Assembly: GCA_016194975.1 (NCBI GenBank)
Contig: JACQAM010000004.1
Coordinates: 1-64,000, forward strand
Reading direction: 5' to 3'
Origin: Bacteroidota bacterium
GTDB lineage: Bacteria > Bacteroidota > Bacteroidia > Palsa-965
DNA: 64,000 bases
The notes beneath the pieces were generated by a model. The model was not told the origin of the DNA. It saw nothing but the letters and a program-made list of their open reading frames with translations, and ran no database searches. Both the position numbers and the translations under genes were made by a program. Below are positions 24,765 through 33,396 of the stretch, piece by piece (position 1 is the first letter of the stretch; every line of letters begins with the position of its first letter).

Positions 24765-27479
24765 TCATTCGATCACCAAGCGCTTCACCACAATTCCTTT
24801 TTCTGTTTTCACCTGTACCATGTAAACTCCTTTAGCAAGTGAAGAGAGATCCATTTTTTCTGTGAAGATTCCTGCGCCTGCATTTTCCGTTTTTTCATAG
24901 GCAATTTGTCCGATCGCATCAAAAACTTTCACTTCTATTTTTCCGGAATTCAAAATCTGAATATTCAACTGGAAATTTCCATCATTAGGATTCGGCGTAA
25001 TGCTCATACTGTTCTGCATCAATGAAGCTGCATCAATTCCAACTCCGTTTGCAAGACCGATATTTGAAAGTGATCCGTTAGTACTCGCCGCTTGTTGTGA
25101 AAGCCGCGAAGGATTACATCCTCCGGTTGGATGAACAGCCACTACACAATAATAAATTGGCCCTGCAGGCGGAGCGCCATCAGTGAAATTGAAAATTGTT
25201 CCGGGCACAGCAGCGATCACATTCATATTTCCTGGTGTTGAACCGCGATAAATATCATACGTCGCAATATTCAATCCTTCGTACGGAGTCCAGATCAAAT
25301 TATATCCGCCGGAAATAGAAGGGCTCACCTGGAGGAACAGTGTGCGGTGATGCGCACTCGTATCCGACTCTGCGCCGCATGAATCTGACGTGGTAATTTC
25401 ATAACGACTCGCCATTTGCAGCGGATTCGAAGTCATGTCGGTGAATGTGGAGAACTGTGTGATCGGTTGCGATCCGATGAGATTGTAAACTCCCGCCACT
25501 GACGACTCACGATAGATATTATAACTTCCTGCCGCCGGAGAATTTGTTCTTTCCCAAATAACGACGTTGTGATTGATCGCTGTATCAACCGACACAAAAC
25601 AGATCGGCTCATTGTGCGTATTCGATCCTGCCACACTTACTGTAATGGAATCGGTTGCTGTTCCGCATTGAGAAGTTGCAGTCACCGTGTAAGTAACATT
25701 TCCGATCACCAGCGCATGCGGATTCTGCGAAGTGGAATTATTCAGGTTTGCAGGAGGCGCCCAAACAAAAGTTGTTGGAGTGTAATTCGGAGTAGCAGCA
25801 AGATAAACGGAATCGAGGCAGGAAAAACTTCCCCCGACAATGGAAGCAGAAACTGTCATTGGAACATTCACCGTATTCACACTCACTTGCGAAGTGATCG
25901 CACATCCTACTGCATCAGTAACTGTAACAGTATAACTTCCCGCAGTGAGATTTGAAACCGATGACGTTGTTTGATTTCCCGGTTGCCAGAGATAAGTGTA
26001 AGGAGAAGTTCCTCCACTCACAAAAGCAAAAACTTTTCCTGTTGGTGATGGACACGTATCAGGAAGCGATGCTGTATTTACAATGAGCGAAGTATTGTTG
26101 TGCACAGTATCTGTTGCTGAAATGGAACAACCCGTATTATCCGTCACCGTCACTGTGTAAACTCCGGCTGGTAAATTATTCGCTGTAGAATTCGTTCCAC
26201 CCGTAGGCGCCCACGAGTACGTGTACGGGCCCGTGCCACCGGTCACACTCACGGAAGCTGATCCGAGCGTAGAACAATTCACACCGGTTGAAGTCACTGA
26301 AAGAACAGGTCCGGTGTATGGAATAGTTACACTCAAACCTGTACATGCAGATGCAGTGGAATCCGTAACAGAAACATAATAAGTTCCTGCAGGAAGATTG
26401 GTAGCTGTGTAACCGCTTTGTTGCGGCGATGTATTCCAGTTGATCGTATAATTTCCACTGCCACCGGAAACAGAAATTGTTGCCGCTCCATTATTCACGC
26501 ATGATGCAGGCGTTGTGGAAACAACATTCGCAGTGAGAACAGACGACATGGGGTTACAAGTGGTGCAAGCTGTTCGCGTGTACAAACCTGTCATTGCAAG
26601 ACAATCACAATCTCCGGAAGCATTCAGAGAATAATTACAACTCGTTTGTGTTTGAGGAACACTAGTAGAGGTAGAAAAATAATCCCACCAGTTGAAACTT
26701 GTAGTAGTATTCGTTGGCCCCGAATTCATGGTCCACGTCGCGCCGTTCATTTGCAGATCGGCCATCACCATGAATGCGGTTGCAGAAGTAGAATTTCCGC
26801 AGGGTGTTAATCCGCTCATCGTGTAATTACTTACTCCGCCATTTGTAACCTTGCAGCCATCATCGATTCGAATGGAACCGGTGTATGACGCAGAAACATC
26901 ATTGTAAATAACCATCATCGTTGCGCCGTCAATATCATTCGTTGTCGAAGAAAAAACTGTAGTAGTAGGCAAACCGCTGATCATATAATTTCCATTTCCA
27001 TTGATGATGCTCGTTATATCCGCACGATAGGCGTACGTGCCTGTAGCGCCCCAGCACATGTCGACATCCATGCCGATCATTGTCATTGGAAAAGTAGTTG
27101 TAGTTCCAACCGGATTTGTAACTGTGACATTTATCGCCGGGCCGTTTCCAACATCCACGCACCAGATATACGCTTTGTCGATTTGCGCACAGAAAGGAAG
27201 ATTGCCAATAGGAAATGCTGCGGGTTGTGTGATTCCTGCAGGAGTAAATCGTTGTCCGAGCCGCAGGGATGCTTGCTGGAAATTGAGTCCGCATGCAGTC
27301 GTGTCATAGATCATTCCGAGTGTTGCGTTTCCATTCTGGACAGAATTATTCGCAGCAACATTTCTTGTACGAACGGAATGTTGCGCTGCCCACAAAGAAG
27401 TTCCGATCTGCGGTTGCTGGGCAAATACAGAAGTGGATAAAAGAAATGCAGCGAAAGATAAGCGTAGAAATATTTTCAT
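24765..27479 (-). CDS. Large T9SS exoprotein with SprB repeats (paralogue B)
   Basis: 904 residues, tandem paralogue of the gene at 21965 with the same layout: signal peptide (LSFAAFLLSTSVFAQ), N-terminal domain (QIGTSLWAAQHSVRTRN ... CGLNFQQASLRLGQRF ... MVIYNDVSASYTGSIRIDDGC), SprB repeats (GGSGNYTINWNTSP, GGTGPYTYSWAPTGGTNSTA, GGTSPYTYLWQPGNQTTSS), Ig-like domains and a T9SS type A sorting domain. Its C-terminal domain is almost identical at DNA level to that of paralogue A, in contrast to the moderate identity elsewhere. It is probably surface-exposed. Confidence 0.88.
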   Translation of the reverse strand: MKIFLRLSFAAFLLSTSVFAQQPQIGTSLWAAQHSVRTRNVAANNSVQNGNATLGMIYDTTACGLNFQQASLRLGQRFTPAGITQPAAFPIGNLPFCAQIDKAYIWCVDVGNGPAINVTVTNPVGTTTTFPMTMIGMDVDMCWGATGTYAYRADITSIINGNGNYMISGLPTTTVFSSTTNDIDGATMMVIYNDVSASYTGSIRIDDGCKVTNGGVSNYTMSGLTPCGNSTSATAFMVMADLQMNGATWTMNSGPTNTTTSFNWWDYFSTSTSVPQTQTSCNYSLNASGDCDCLAMTGLYTRTACTTCNPMSSVLTANVVSTTPASCVNNGAATISVSGGSGNYTINWNTSPQQSGYTATNLPAGTYYVSVTDSTASACTGLSVTIPYTGPVLSVTSTGVNCSTLGSASVSVTGGTGPYTYSWAPTGGTNSTANNLPAGVYTVTVTDNTGCSISATDTVHNNTSLIVNTASLPDTCPSPTGKVFAFVSGGTSPYTYLWQPGNQTTSSVSNLTAGSYTVTVTDAVGCAITSQVSVNTVNVPMTVSASIVGGSFSCLDSVYLAATPNYTPTTFVWAPPANLNNSTSQNPHALVIGNVTYTVTATSQCGTATDSITVSVAGSNTHNEPICFVSVDTAINHNVVIWERTNSPAAGSYNIYRESSVAGVYNLIGSQPITQFSTFTDMTSNPLQMASRYEITTSDSCGAESDTSAHHRTLFLQVSPSISGGYNLIWTPYEGLNIATYDIYRGSTPGNMNVIAAVPGTIFNFTDGAPPAGPIYYCVVAVHPTGGCNPSRLSQQAASTNGSLSNIGLANGVGIDAASLMQNSMSITPNPNDGNFQLNIQILNSGKIEVKVFDAIGQIAYEKTENAGAGIFTEKMDLSSLAKGVYMVQVKTEKGIVVKRLVIE
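24767..24997 (-). repeat. Near-identical sorting-domain coding repeat, copy B
   Basis: Partner of 21967-22197; see that entry. Confidence 0.85.
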
Positions 27480-27619
27480 GGAGTGTTGGGTTAAGGGAAA
27501 AGAAAGTTCCGAATAAGAACAGGGGAAACAAAATTTATTTCGACAAAATCTTACTTAATCACGATGAAAAGTTGTTTCATCGAGGGAAAGGGCGAAATAA
27601 AAAGAAAGAGGAGTGATTT

Positions 27620-28312
27620 TCAGGCGTGAACGAGGCTGAGCAAGGAGCGGAAGAGAATTTTTCCATCGGTATTTCCCAGTTCAATATCGGAAGCGCGTTC
27701 AGGATGCGGCATCATTCCGAAAACATTTTTTCCTTCGTTACAAACTCCTGCAATATTTTCTTCTGCTCCATTCGGATTCGAATTTGCAGTGATCTTTCCA
27801 TTCTCATCGCAATAACGGAAAAGAATTTGTCCGTTGTCATTCAGTTTTTTCAAAGTGCCTGCATCAGCAAAAAATCTTCCTTCACCGTGGGCAATGGGAA
27901 TTTTCAGCGCTTTTTCCTTTGGAATTCCCTGCGTGATCGCGGTGTTGTTTGTTTCTGCTTTGATGAAAATATTTTTGCAGATGAATTTCCGTTCTGTATT
28001 GTGAAGCAATGCGCCTGGCAATAATCCGGATTCACAAAGGATCTGGAATCCATTGCACACCCCAAAAACAATTCCGCCTTTGCCCGCAAAATCGATCACT
28101 TCTTTCATAATGGGAGAGAATCTTGCAATAGCTCCCGAACGCAGGTAATCGCCGTAAGAAAATCCACCGGGCAGCACCACCATATCCACCCGCTGCAGAT
28201 CATGATCCTTGTGCCAGAGCTCCACCACTTCCTGGTTCATGATATTCCGCAGAACATAAATCATGTCCTGGTCGCAATTTGATCCCGGAAAAATTACTAC
28301 ACCGATCTTCAT
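27620..28312 (-). CDS. purQ: Phosphoribosylformylglycinamidine synthase, glutaminase subunit PurQ
   Basis: 230 residues. Class I glutamine amidotransferase that feeds ammonia to PurL for FGAM formation in purine synthesis. It has GVVIFPGSNCDQDM at the N-terminus, VLPGGFSYGDYLR, the nucleophile Cys in GIVFGVCNGFQIL, and the His/Glu of MPHPERASD. The length fits the stand-alone small PurQ, so the genome should have separate purL and purS rather than the single long PurL. Neither is in this window. A perfect -7 box lies 20 nt upstream of the ATG. Confidence 0.95.
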   Translation of the reverse strand: MKIGVVIFPGSNCDQDMIYVLRNIMNQEVVELWHKDHDLQRVDMVVLPGGFSYGDYLRSGAIARFSPIMKEVIDFAGKGGIVFGVCNGFQILCESGLLPGALLHNTERKFICKNIFIKAETNNTAITQGIPKEKALKIPIAHGEGRFFADAGTLKKLNDNGQILFRYCDENGKITANSNPNGAEENIAGVCNEGKNVFGMMPHPERASDIELGNTDGKILFRSLLSLVHA

Positions 28313-28332
28313 TTTATTTTTCTTTTACATCA

Positions 28333-28340
28333 CAAAGATA
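28333..28340 (-). promoter_or_regulatory. Bacteroidota -7 promoter box for purQ
   Basis: Minus strand TATCTTTG, perfect TAnnTTTG, 20 nt upstream of the purQ ATG. It has the same 8-mer as the purD and DUF6341 promoters. Confidence 0.6.
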
Positions 28341-28386
28341 CTGCGTAAACCGGCTTCCGTTGCCAGCACGGTGATGGATTTGTGAA

Positions 28387-29376
28387 CTACAATGGAAATT
28401 TGTTTAAAAAATAAGTGGTGGCAATACTGAGCAGGAGGAGGATGAAAATAATTTCTGCTATCCATGTGCGCCTTGCCAGAAGAAAATAATTCGAGATGAA
28501 AAGGGAAACAGGATAAAGGCAGAAAAGAAATCCGGCAACAGCGAAATTCTGTGCGGGCAGTACAGCCAGCAATGAAAAAACAAGAAACCAGATCATGACG
28601 GAAACAGATTTTTTTGTTTTGAGCGTAGATGTTCCTGATCCGGCAATGAATCTTCCTGCGGCTACCAATAAAAGTAAAGCCGCGACAGCGCTCAATGAAT
28701 AATATTCCACGGGAAGTTTCAGAAAAAAATCGCGGTGCTTCACCGGGTCAATGAGTACACGATAAGACATTTCTCTGAGCTGGTCATTCCAGAAAAAATA
28801 AACACCGGAATAAATCCACGGAATAAATACGCCAACGAGATAAATGATCCATTCGCGCCAGATGAAAGGGCGAAGAATGAGAATGACCACAAATCCGAAC
28901 AACACGAAAAGTAAAGAAGGTGCGTAGATCAACCCGGCAAATCCGATGAAAAATCCTGCATTGAAAACTGCGGTGAAAGCGCGGTCAGCCCGATAAGTTC
29001 CCAATAAGAAATGAAGCGCGACGAGTAACAATAAACCTGCGATCATTTCCGGAAAAAAACCCAGCAGCCCCGGTGAACAGGCAGAAAGCACCATGAAAAG
29101 CAAAGCAGGCAACCAGGATTTTTTTGTGAGCACCTGGTGATGATTGATGATGTAATTCAGAAAAAATGCCTGTGCAAGAGAAAGAATAATTCCGCAGCAA
29201 TGTGCAAAAAGCGGGTGAGAATTTGAAAAATCAGCAAGCCCTGAGAATAATGGCATGTAAATCTGCGCCGATGGTGAAGTAGGATTTAAAAATCCGGGCA
29301 GCCACAATGCAACGGCGATCAATGGAATCAATACCAATGAAAGCGGCTGATAGGTGCGAACCGTTCTGATGATCAC
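28387..29376 (-). CDS. DUF6427-family polytopic membrane protein
   Basis: 329 residues with a GTG start and about nine hydrophobic transmembrane segments (LSLVLIPLIAVALWLPGFL, AVFNAGFFIGFAGLIYAPSLL, IYLVGVFIPWIYSGVYFFW, VMIWFLVFSLLAVLPAQNFA). Repeated helix pairs with a polar loop after W.P..L are typical of this Bacteroidota-specific family, often found beside DUF6341 and purine genes. Its function is unknown. Some families with this look are glycosyltransferase-type membrane enzymes, but no catalytic motif is visible. Confidence 0.75.
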   Translation of the reverse strand: MIIRTVRTYQPLSLVLIPLIAVALWLPGFLNPTSPSAQIYMPLFSGLADFSNSHPLFAHCCGIILSLAQAFFLNYIINHHQVLTKKSWLPALLFMVLSACSPGLLGFFPEMIAGLLLLVALHFLLGTYRADRAFTAVFNAGFFIGFAGLIYAPSLLFVLFGFVVILILRPFIWREWIIYLVGVFIPWIYSGVYFFWNDQLREMSYRVLIDPVKHRDFFLKLPVEYYSLSAVAALLLLVAAGRFIAGSGTSTLKTKKSVSVMIWFLVFSLLAVLPAQNFAVAGFLFCLYPVSLFISNYFLLARRTWIAEIIFILLLLSIATTYFLNKFPL

Positions 29377-29429
29377 GAAGTAAAATTAGTCATTAGTCAC
29401 TGGCCATTTTTTCAATTAAAACGAATCCT

Positions 29430-29437
29430 TATCTTTG
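29430..29437 (+). promoter_or_regulatory. Bacteroidota -7 promoter box
   Basis: TATCTTTG, perfect TAnnTTTG. It overlaps the in-frame TTG at 29435, which therefore cannot be the start codon of the following gene. Confidence 0.6.
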
Positions 29438-29461
29438 AAGCCGGCTAAAAACATTTCAATT

Positions 29462-29656
29462 ATGATGACAGGTCACGGTTTCTGGTACAGCGTAGGACGT
29501 GCGTTCTACAAATTTTTCGATCTCCTCCAATGGATGTATGATCACATTTCGCCAAACAAAATTCTTATCCTCGGTGCTTTTATGTGTTTCATCTGGTGGA
29601 TGACCTGGCAACACAAATTGAATAAAAAAGCAATTCAAGAAGGCAAATTGAAATAA
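29462..29656 (+). CDS. DUF6341-family small membrane protein
   Basis: 64 residues from ATG 29462 (the next codon is also ATG). One transmembrane helix (KILILGAFMCFIWWMTWQ) after an amphipathic N-terminal part (GHGFWYSVGRAFYKFFDLLQWMYDHISPNK). The short length, aromatic N-terminus and genomic position next to DUF6427 and purD fit the Bacteroidota family DUF6341, function unknown. It is divergent from DUF6427 and is followed by a strong terminator. Confidence 0.75.
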   Translation: MMTGHGFWYSVGRAFYKFFDLLQWMYDHISPNKILILGAFMCFIWWMTWQHKLNKKAIQEGKLK

Positions 29657-29679
29657 GTTGCTGTAAAAATACAAAGTGG

Positions 29680-29708
29680 ATCCCTGCATTTTTTGCGGGG
29701 ATTTTTTT
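29680..29708 (+). terminator. Intrinsic terminator
   Basis: Stem ATCCCTGC / GCGGGGAT (one G-U pair) with a T-rich loop, followed by a run of seven T. It ends the DUF6341 transcript and faces the convergent purD gene. Confidence 0.85.
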
Positions 29709-29709
29709 A

Positions 29710-29746
29710 GAGTACGAATTCATTCGGGATTTCGTATTTCGTACTC
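29710..29746. repeat. Foldback (GAGTACGAA family) over the purD stop
   Basis: Arms GAGTACGAA (29710-29718) and TTCGTACTC (29738-29746). It overlaps the 3' end of purD and belongs to the same word family as 32672-32759 and 61216-61328. Confidence 0.5.
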
Positions 29747-31018
29747 CAGGAGATCCTGGCCGATATCTCTGCGGTAATAACTTCCGTCGAACTTTACTAA
29801 TGCAGCAGCTGAATAGGAATTGATGAGTGCATCCTCAATAGAATCGCCCCAGCCGGTGAATGCCATCACCCGTCCACCGTTAGTCAGAATTTTTTCTCCG
29901 TCAATTTTTGTTCCGGCATGAAACACCATGGCGTCTTTTACTTTTTCAAGTCCGGAAATTATTTTCCCTTTTTCATAATCGCCGGGATAACCACCTGCCA
30001 CCATCATCACTGTTGTTGCAGTGCGCGGATCCAGTTCGAATTTGAAACGAGCTAATTTTTTTTGTCCGACCGCAATGAAAGTTTCCAGCAGATCACTTTT
30101 GATGCGTGGCAATACCACTTCCGTTTCCGGATCGCCCATGCGGCAATTGTATTCGATCACTTTCGGGTCACCATTGTCATTCATCAGTCCGATAAAAATA
30201 AAACCGACGTAGGGGATCTTATCTTTTTTCAATCCGATGATCGTAGGAACAATAACACGCTCTTCCACTTTGCGTAGAAATTCTTCATCGGCAAACGGCA
30301 CGGGTGAAACAGCACCCATTCCACCGGTATTCAAACCTGTATCTCCTTCGCCGATCCTTTTGTAATCTTTTGCAGCCGGAAGAATTTTATAGGAATCTCC
30401 ATCGGTGAGCACAAAAACAGAAAGTTCAATTCCTTTGAGAAATTCTTCGATCACCACTTTCGAACTTGCATCACCGAATTTTGCATTGGCCAGCATCGAC
30501 TTCAATTCTATTTTTGCTTCGGCAAGTGTTTTCGGAATGATCACTCCTTTTCCTGCTGCGAGTCCGTCGGCTTTTAAAACATAAGGGGGAGAAAGTTTTT
30601 CAAGGAATCTGAATCCTTCTTCGAGCGAATCTTTCGTGAAAGTTTCATAGGCAGCAGTAGGAATTTTATGCCGCACCATAAATTGCTTTGAAAAATCCTT
30701 GCTCCCCTCGAGCATCGCACCGGCTTTCTGCGGGCCAATGACCATGATCTTTTCCAGTTCTTCATCCGAAAGAAAAAAATCGTGAATACCTTTCACCAAT
30801 GGATCCTCGGGGCCAACAACTACCATCTTCACATCATTGTCGAGAACGAACTTTTTTATTCCACCAAAATCGGTTGCCACTATTGCCACATTCGTTCCAC
30901 ACAAAGCTGTTCCCGCATTTCCTGGTGCAATAAAAAGTTTTGAAAGTTTTTTACTCTTTGAAAGTTTCCAGGCGAAAGCATGTTCACGTCCGCCGGAGCC
31001 GAGAAGAAGTACGTTCAT
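29720..31018 (-). CDS. purD: Phosphoribosylamine--glycine ligase
   Basis: 432 residues. ATP-grasp enzyme making glycinamide ribonucleotide, the second step of purine synthesis. Start ATG 31018 (MNVLLLGSGGREHAFAWKL) is where homology begins, and a perfect -7 box sits four nt upstream, so the open frame to 31084 is not used. Motifs: GSGGREHA, APGNAGTA, VVVGPEDPLVKGI, DFSKQFMVRHKIPTA, LKADGLAAGKGVI, the VVIEEFLKGIELSVF ATP-grasp segment, GAVSPVPF and YNCRMGDPETE. With purQ it indicates de novo purine synthesis. Confidence 0.96.
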   Translation of the reverse strand: MNVLLLGSGGREHAFAWKLSKSKKLSKLFIAPGNAGTALCGTNVAIVATDFGGIKKFVLDNDVKMVVVGPEDPLVKGIHDFFLSDEELEKIMVIGPQKAGAMLEGSKDFSKQFMVRHKIPTAAYETFTKDSLEEGFRFLEKLSPPYVLKADGLAAGKGVIIPKTLAEAKIELKSMLANAKFGDASSKVVIEEFLKGIELSVFVLTDGDSYKILPAAKDYKRIGEGDTGLNTGGMGAVSPVPFADEEFLRKVEERVIVPTIIGLKKDKIPYVGFIFIGLMNDNGDPKVIEYNCRMGDPETEVVLPRIKSDLLETFIAVGQKKLARFKFELDPRTATTVMMVAGGYPGDYEKGKIISGLEKVKDAMVFHAGTKIDGEKILTNGGRVMAFTGWGDSIEDALINSYSAAALVKFDGSYYRRDIGQDLLEYEIRNPE

Positions 31019-31022
31019 GCAA

Positions 31023-31030
31023 CAAAGATA
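31023..31030 (-). promoter_or_regulatory. Bacteroidota -7 box almost touching the purD start
   Basis: Minus strand TATCTTTG, perfect TAnnTTTG, four nt before the purD ATG. The transcript should be leaderless or nearly so. Confidence 0.6.
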
Positions 31031-31231
31031 ACGGGCAGTAGGAAGCGCGGAGCAATGAGCCGGGAAATATTGCCATTCCTGCAATGCATCGACTCATTGC
31101 TGCACAGTATCGATTTTTTATTTTGTAAGTGTCCCGGTTTTGTTCTTTTGTGATATAAGCCTTTTCATCATAACCTTTTTTACCCTGTAAACAATCCTGT
31201 TGTAAGCGGAAATGAAATAAAGTAAAGGATG

Positions 31232-31352
31232 AAAAAGGTACACCGGAGAGAGACCATTCGTGGGAGGAATTGTTTCTTCCGGTTTTTATATCTTCCTGTA
31301 CGGTTAAACGGCAGAAGAACAAAAGCGGCACATTTTGGGGGCCGCTTTTTTT
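31232..31352 (+). ncRNA. Candidate structured small RNA with its own terminator
   Basis: The 386-bp gap 31019-31404 has no convincing gene. On the plus strand it contains nested pairings: GTACA (31238-31242) with TGTAC (31296-31300), CCGGA (31243-31247) with TCCGG (31278-31282), and an inner hairpin CCA-TTCG-TGG (31254-31263). A textbook terminator hairpin with seven T follows at 31321-31352. No protein-coding gene on this strand needs that terminator. No clear -7 box is visible upstream. It matches no RNA family I can name. Confidence 0.3.
31321..31352 (+). terminator. Intrinsic terminator
   Basis: Stem AAAAGCGGC / GCCGCTTTT (9 bp, loop of 11) followed by a T-run, strong on the plus strand. 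On the minus strand it could also end the YHYH gene, with a weaker tail. Confidence 0.8.
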
Positions 31353-31404
31353 AGGGTTAAATTCTTTAAGCAAAAAAAATGTTTGCTGTTAGGAGGATGG
31401 GGAA

Positions 31405-32610
31405 TTACATCCGCACTAATTTTAATTTCACCTGCGCTCCGTTTGATTGCAAAAGCAGGATATAAATTCCCGCAGCGTGTTGCGAAAGATCAACACGATA
31501 CTGAACTCCCGGTTGCATATTCTCAAATGTTTCTATCAATTGTCCGTTCGCATCGAAAAGTTCTCCTGCAATATTATTCGTTGTGCTTGACGGATCAAAA
31601 TAGATGTAGGAAAAATCGCTCGTCGGATTCGGCATCAATGTGTATTTGATCGTTGGTGTGATGTTGTAAACGCCCGCAGCGCCCGTGTAAACTGTTGTTG
31701 TTTCCGTGATCGTCACGTGTCCGCCACCCGGACCTGTATTTCCCGCCTGCACTGTTCCGTAATAGGTGGGTCCGAGTACGTAAGGATATTGCGGATACAA
31801 AGTATCGTTGAGCGTAACGAAATAAGCATAGATCCCACTGGGATAATCAGGCGTAACACAGAATCTTCCATTGTGTATATCAAGATCGCCTGCACCCGGC
31901 GTGTACACATAATCTTCACAAAAACATCCTGCAGGATAAGTTGAATTCACATTCGGTCCGTTGGTACGGGTTGTGTTGGAAGACAACACGTAACTGCTGC
32001 GCATTCTTGTGACCGGCCCGGTTCCGTTTGTGTTCGTGTAAGCAAATGCACCGTAGATCGGAAATCCGTCGAACGCATAACCGATGATGGGCGAATGCAC
32101 ACTGCTGTCGTGATCATCATAAAGACAATGCGGATTCACGTGATTGTGGTATTCTCCATTGGGAGCAGGATGCCCGAGACAACTGTCGAAACTTATTCCT
32201 TCATAATACAATGCATTCCTGTTCCATATTCCCTGATTGTTGTAACTCATTCCGTCTTTCGCATTGAAAACAGAAACACCATTCGACCAAACACCAATGT
32301 GTCCGAGTGGAGTTACAACCGGTGAACCCGTATTCTGCACAGGTGCGCGCGTGATCATGTAAACAAAATTCTGATTCGAAGGAGTGTTCGGATTACCCGT
32401 CCATGGCCCGATGCTGTAACCGGGAATACAAGTGCAACTGATGTAAACCTGCGTTGCGGAATACTGCACGATCTGCACATCAGACGGAATATTATTGTAA
32501 CCGGTAGCGCTGTTCGTATTCAGTATCCACGAAGTGATCTCGGGAGTGAGTTGTGCTTTTGCAAAAAAGGAAAACAAAATTGCAACGGCAATGGTAGTGG
32601 TCTTTCTCAT
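31405..32610 (-). CDS. YHYH-domain secreted protein with T9SS sorting domain
   Basis: 401 residues. Signal peptide (MRKTTTIAVAILFSFFAKAQ). The main domain is the YHYH family: GEYHNHVNPHCLYDD near residue 150, then SPIIGYAFDGFPIYGAF, MRSSYVLS, GDLDIHNGRFCVTPDYPSGIYAYF and YPYVLGPTYYG. These histidine-rich segments probably bind metal, but the function of YHYH proteins is not known. It ends in a T9SS sorting domain (YTLMPNPTSDFSYIYF ... GIYILLLQSNG). No other exoprotein is in the same operon. Confidence 0.9.
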   Translation of the reverse strand: MRKTTTIAVAILFSFFAKAQLTPEITSWILNTNSATGYNNIPSDVQIVQYSATQVYISCTCIPGYSIGPWTGNPNTPSNQNFVYMITRAPVQNTGSPVVTPLGHIGVWSNGVSVFNAKDGMSYNNQGIWNRNALYYEGISFDSCLGHPAPNGEYHNHVNPHCLYDDHDSSVHSPIIGYAFDGFPIYGAFAYTNTNGTGPVTRMRSSYVLSSNTTRTNGPNVNSTYPAGCFCEDYVYTPGAGDLDIHNGRFCVTPDYPSGIYAYFVTLNDTLYPQYPYVLGPTYYGTVQAGNTGPGGGHVTITETTTVYTGAAGVYNITPTIKYTLMPNPTSDFSYIYFDPSSTTNNIAGELFDANGQLIETFENMQPGVQYRVDLSQHAAGIYILLLQSNGAQVKLKLVRM

Positions 32611-32671
32611 AAAGGAAATTTAGCGGTTTTATGAGAGTAAGACGATGATTAAGAGAAAAACTTTCGGCAGC

Positions 32672-32759
32672 GTACAAAATACAAAAGTGCTACCCGCAAG
32701 ATTGCTTCTCCCGATTAAGATCGGGATCGCAATGACCAACGCACTTTTGTATTTCGTAC
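32672..32759. repeat. Nested foldback element between YHYH gene and msrB
   Basis: Outer arms of 19 bp with one mismatch (GTACAAAATACAAAAGTGC at 32672-32690 and its inverse at 32741-32759). Inside are a 5-bp pair ATTGC/GCAAT and a 6-bp hairpin CCCGAT-TAAG-ATCGGG. The whole unit can form one cruciform with a complex tip. Confidence 0.75.
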
Positions 32760-32766
32760 TCCCCAC

Positions 32767-33276
32767 TTATTGCTTCACAAAAATCAACGCACCCGAATTG
32801 ATGCAGTAGCGCTGGTAAGTCGGAGGCGGTCCATCATCGAACACGTGACCGAGATGTCCTCCACATTTGTGGCAGGTTACTTCTGTGCGCGTCATTCCAG
32901 CCGAAGTGTCTTTGTGATAATCACACGTAGCGGAATCGAACGGCATGGTGAAACTCGGCCATCCGCAACCGGATTCAAATTTTTCATTCGAAGAAAATAA
33001 AACTGCTCCGCACGCCGCGCATTTGTAAATTCCTTTTTCGTGATTGTCCCAGTACTCGCCGGTGTATGCGGGCTCTGTTCCTTTTTCACGGAGTATCCGG
33101 TATTGTTCGGGCGTGAGTGTTTTTTGCCACTCTGCATCTGTCTTTACAATTTTCGTGGTGTCCATAGCAGTATTTTTTAAACTATCGTTGGCGAAATTTT
33201 TTGCCGGAACGGTATCCGGGCTTGCGCATCCGCCCATAAGCGCTATCGTGATTGCCAGAGAGTAGATCATTTTCAT
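32767..33276 (-). CDS. msrB: Peptide-methionine (R)-S-oxide reductase, lipoprotein
   Basis: 169 residues. Reduces methionine-R-sulfoxide in proteins. The signal peptide ends in a lipobox (LMGGCASPD), so this MsrB is anchored in the cell envelope rather than cytoplasmic. The domain has W...[28 protein letters not shown] and [14 protein letters not shown] (the four Zn cysteines), GCGWPSF, and the catalytic [13 protein letters not shown]. It is likely to repair periplasmic or outer-membrane proteins after oxidative damage. The thiol source in the envelope is not in the window. Confidence 0.95.
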   Translation of the reverse strand: MKMIYSLAITIALMGGCASPDTVPAKNFANDSLKNTAMDTTKIVKTDAEWQKTLTPEQYRILREKGTEPAYTGEYWDNHEKGIYKCAACGAVLFSSNEKFESGCGWPSFTMPFDSATCDYHKDTSAGMTRTEVTCHKCGGHLGHVFDDGPPPTYQRYCINSGALIFVKQ

Positions 33277-33396
33277 TGTAATTGATTTCCCTGATATACG
33301 CTTCTACCGGCAAAATGGATTTCGCAACTGAATACTTCTACTGTTAAGAAAAGATAATGCGATAATCTTTGAGATCGGAACCGAATCAATACATTT

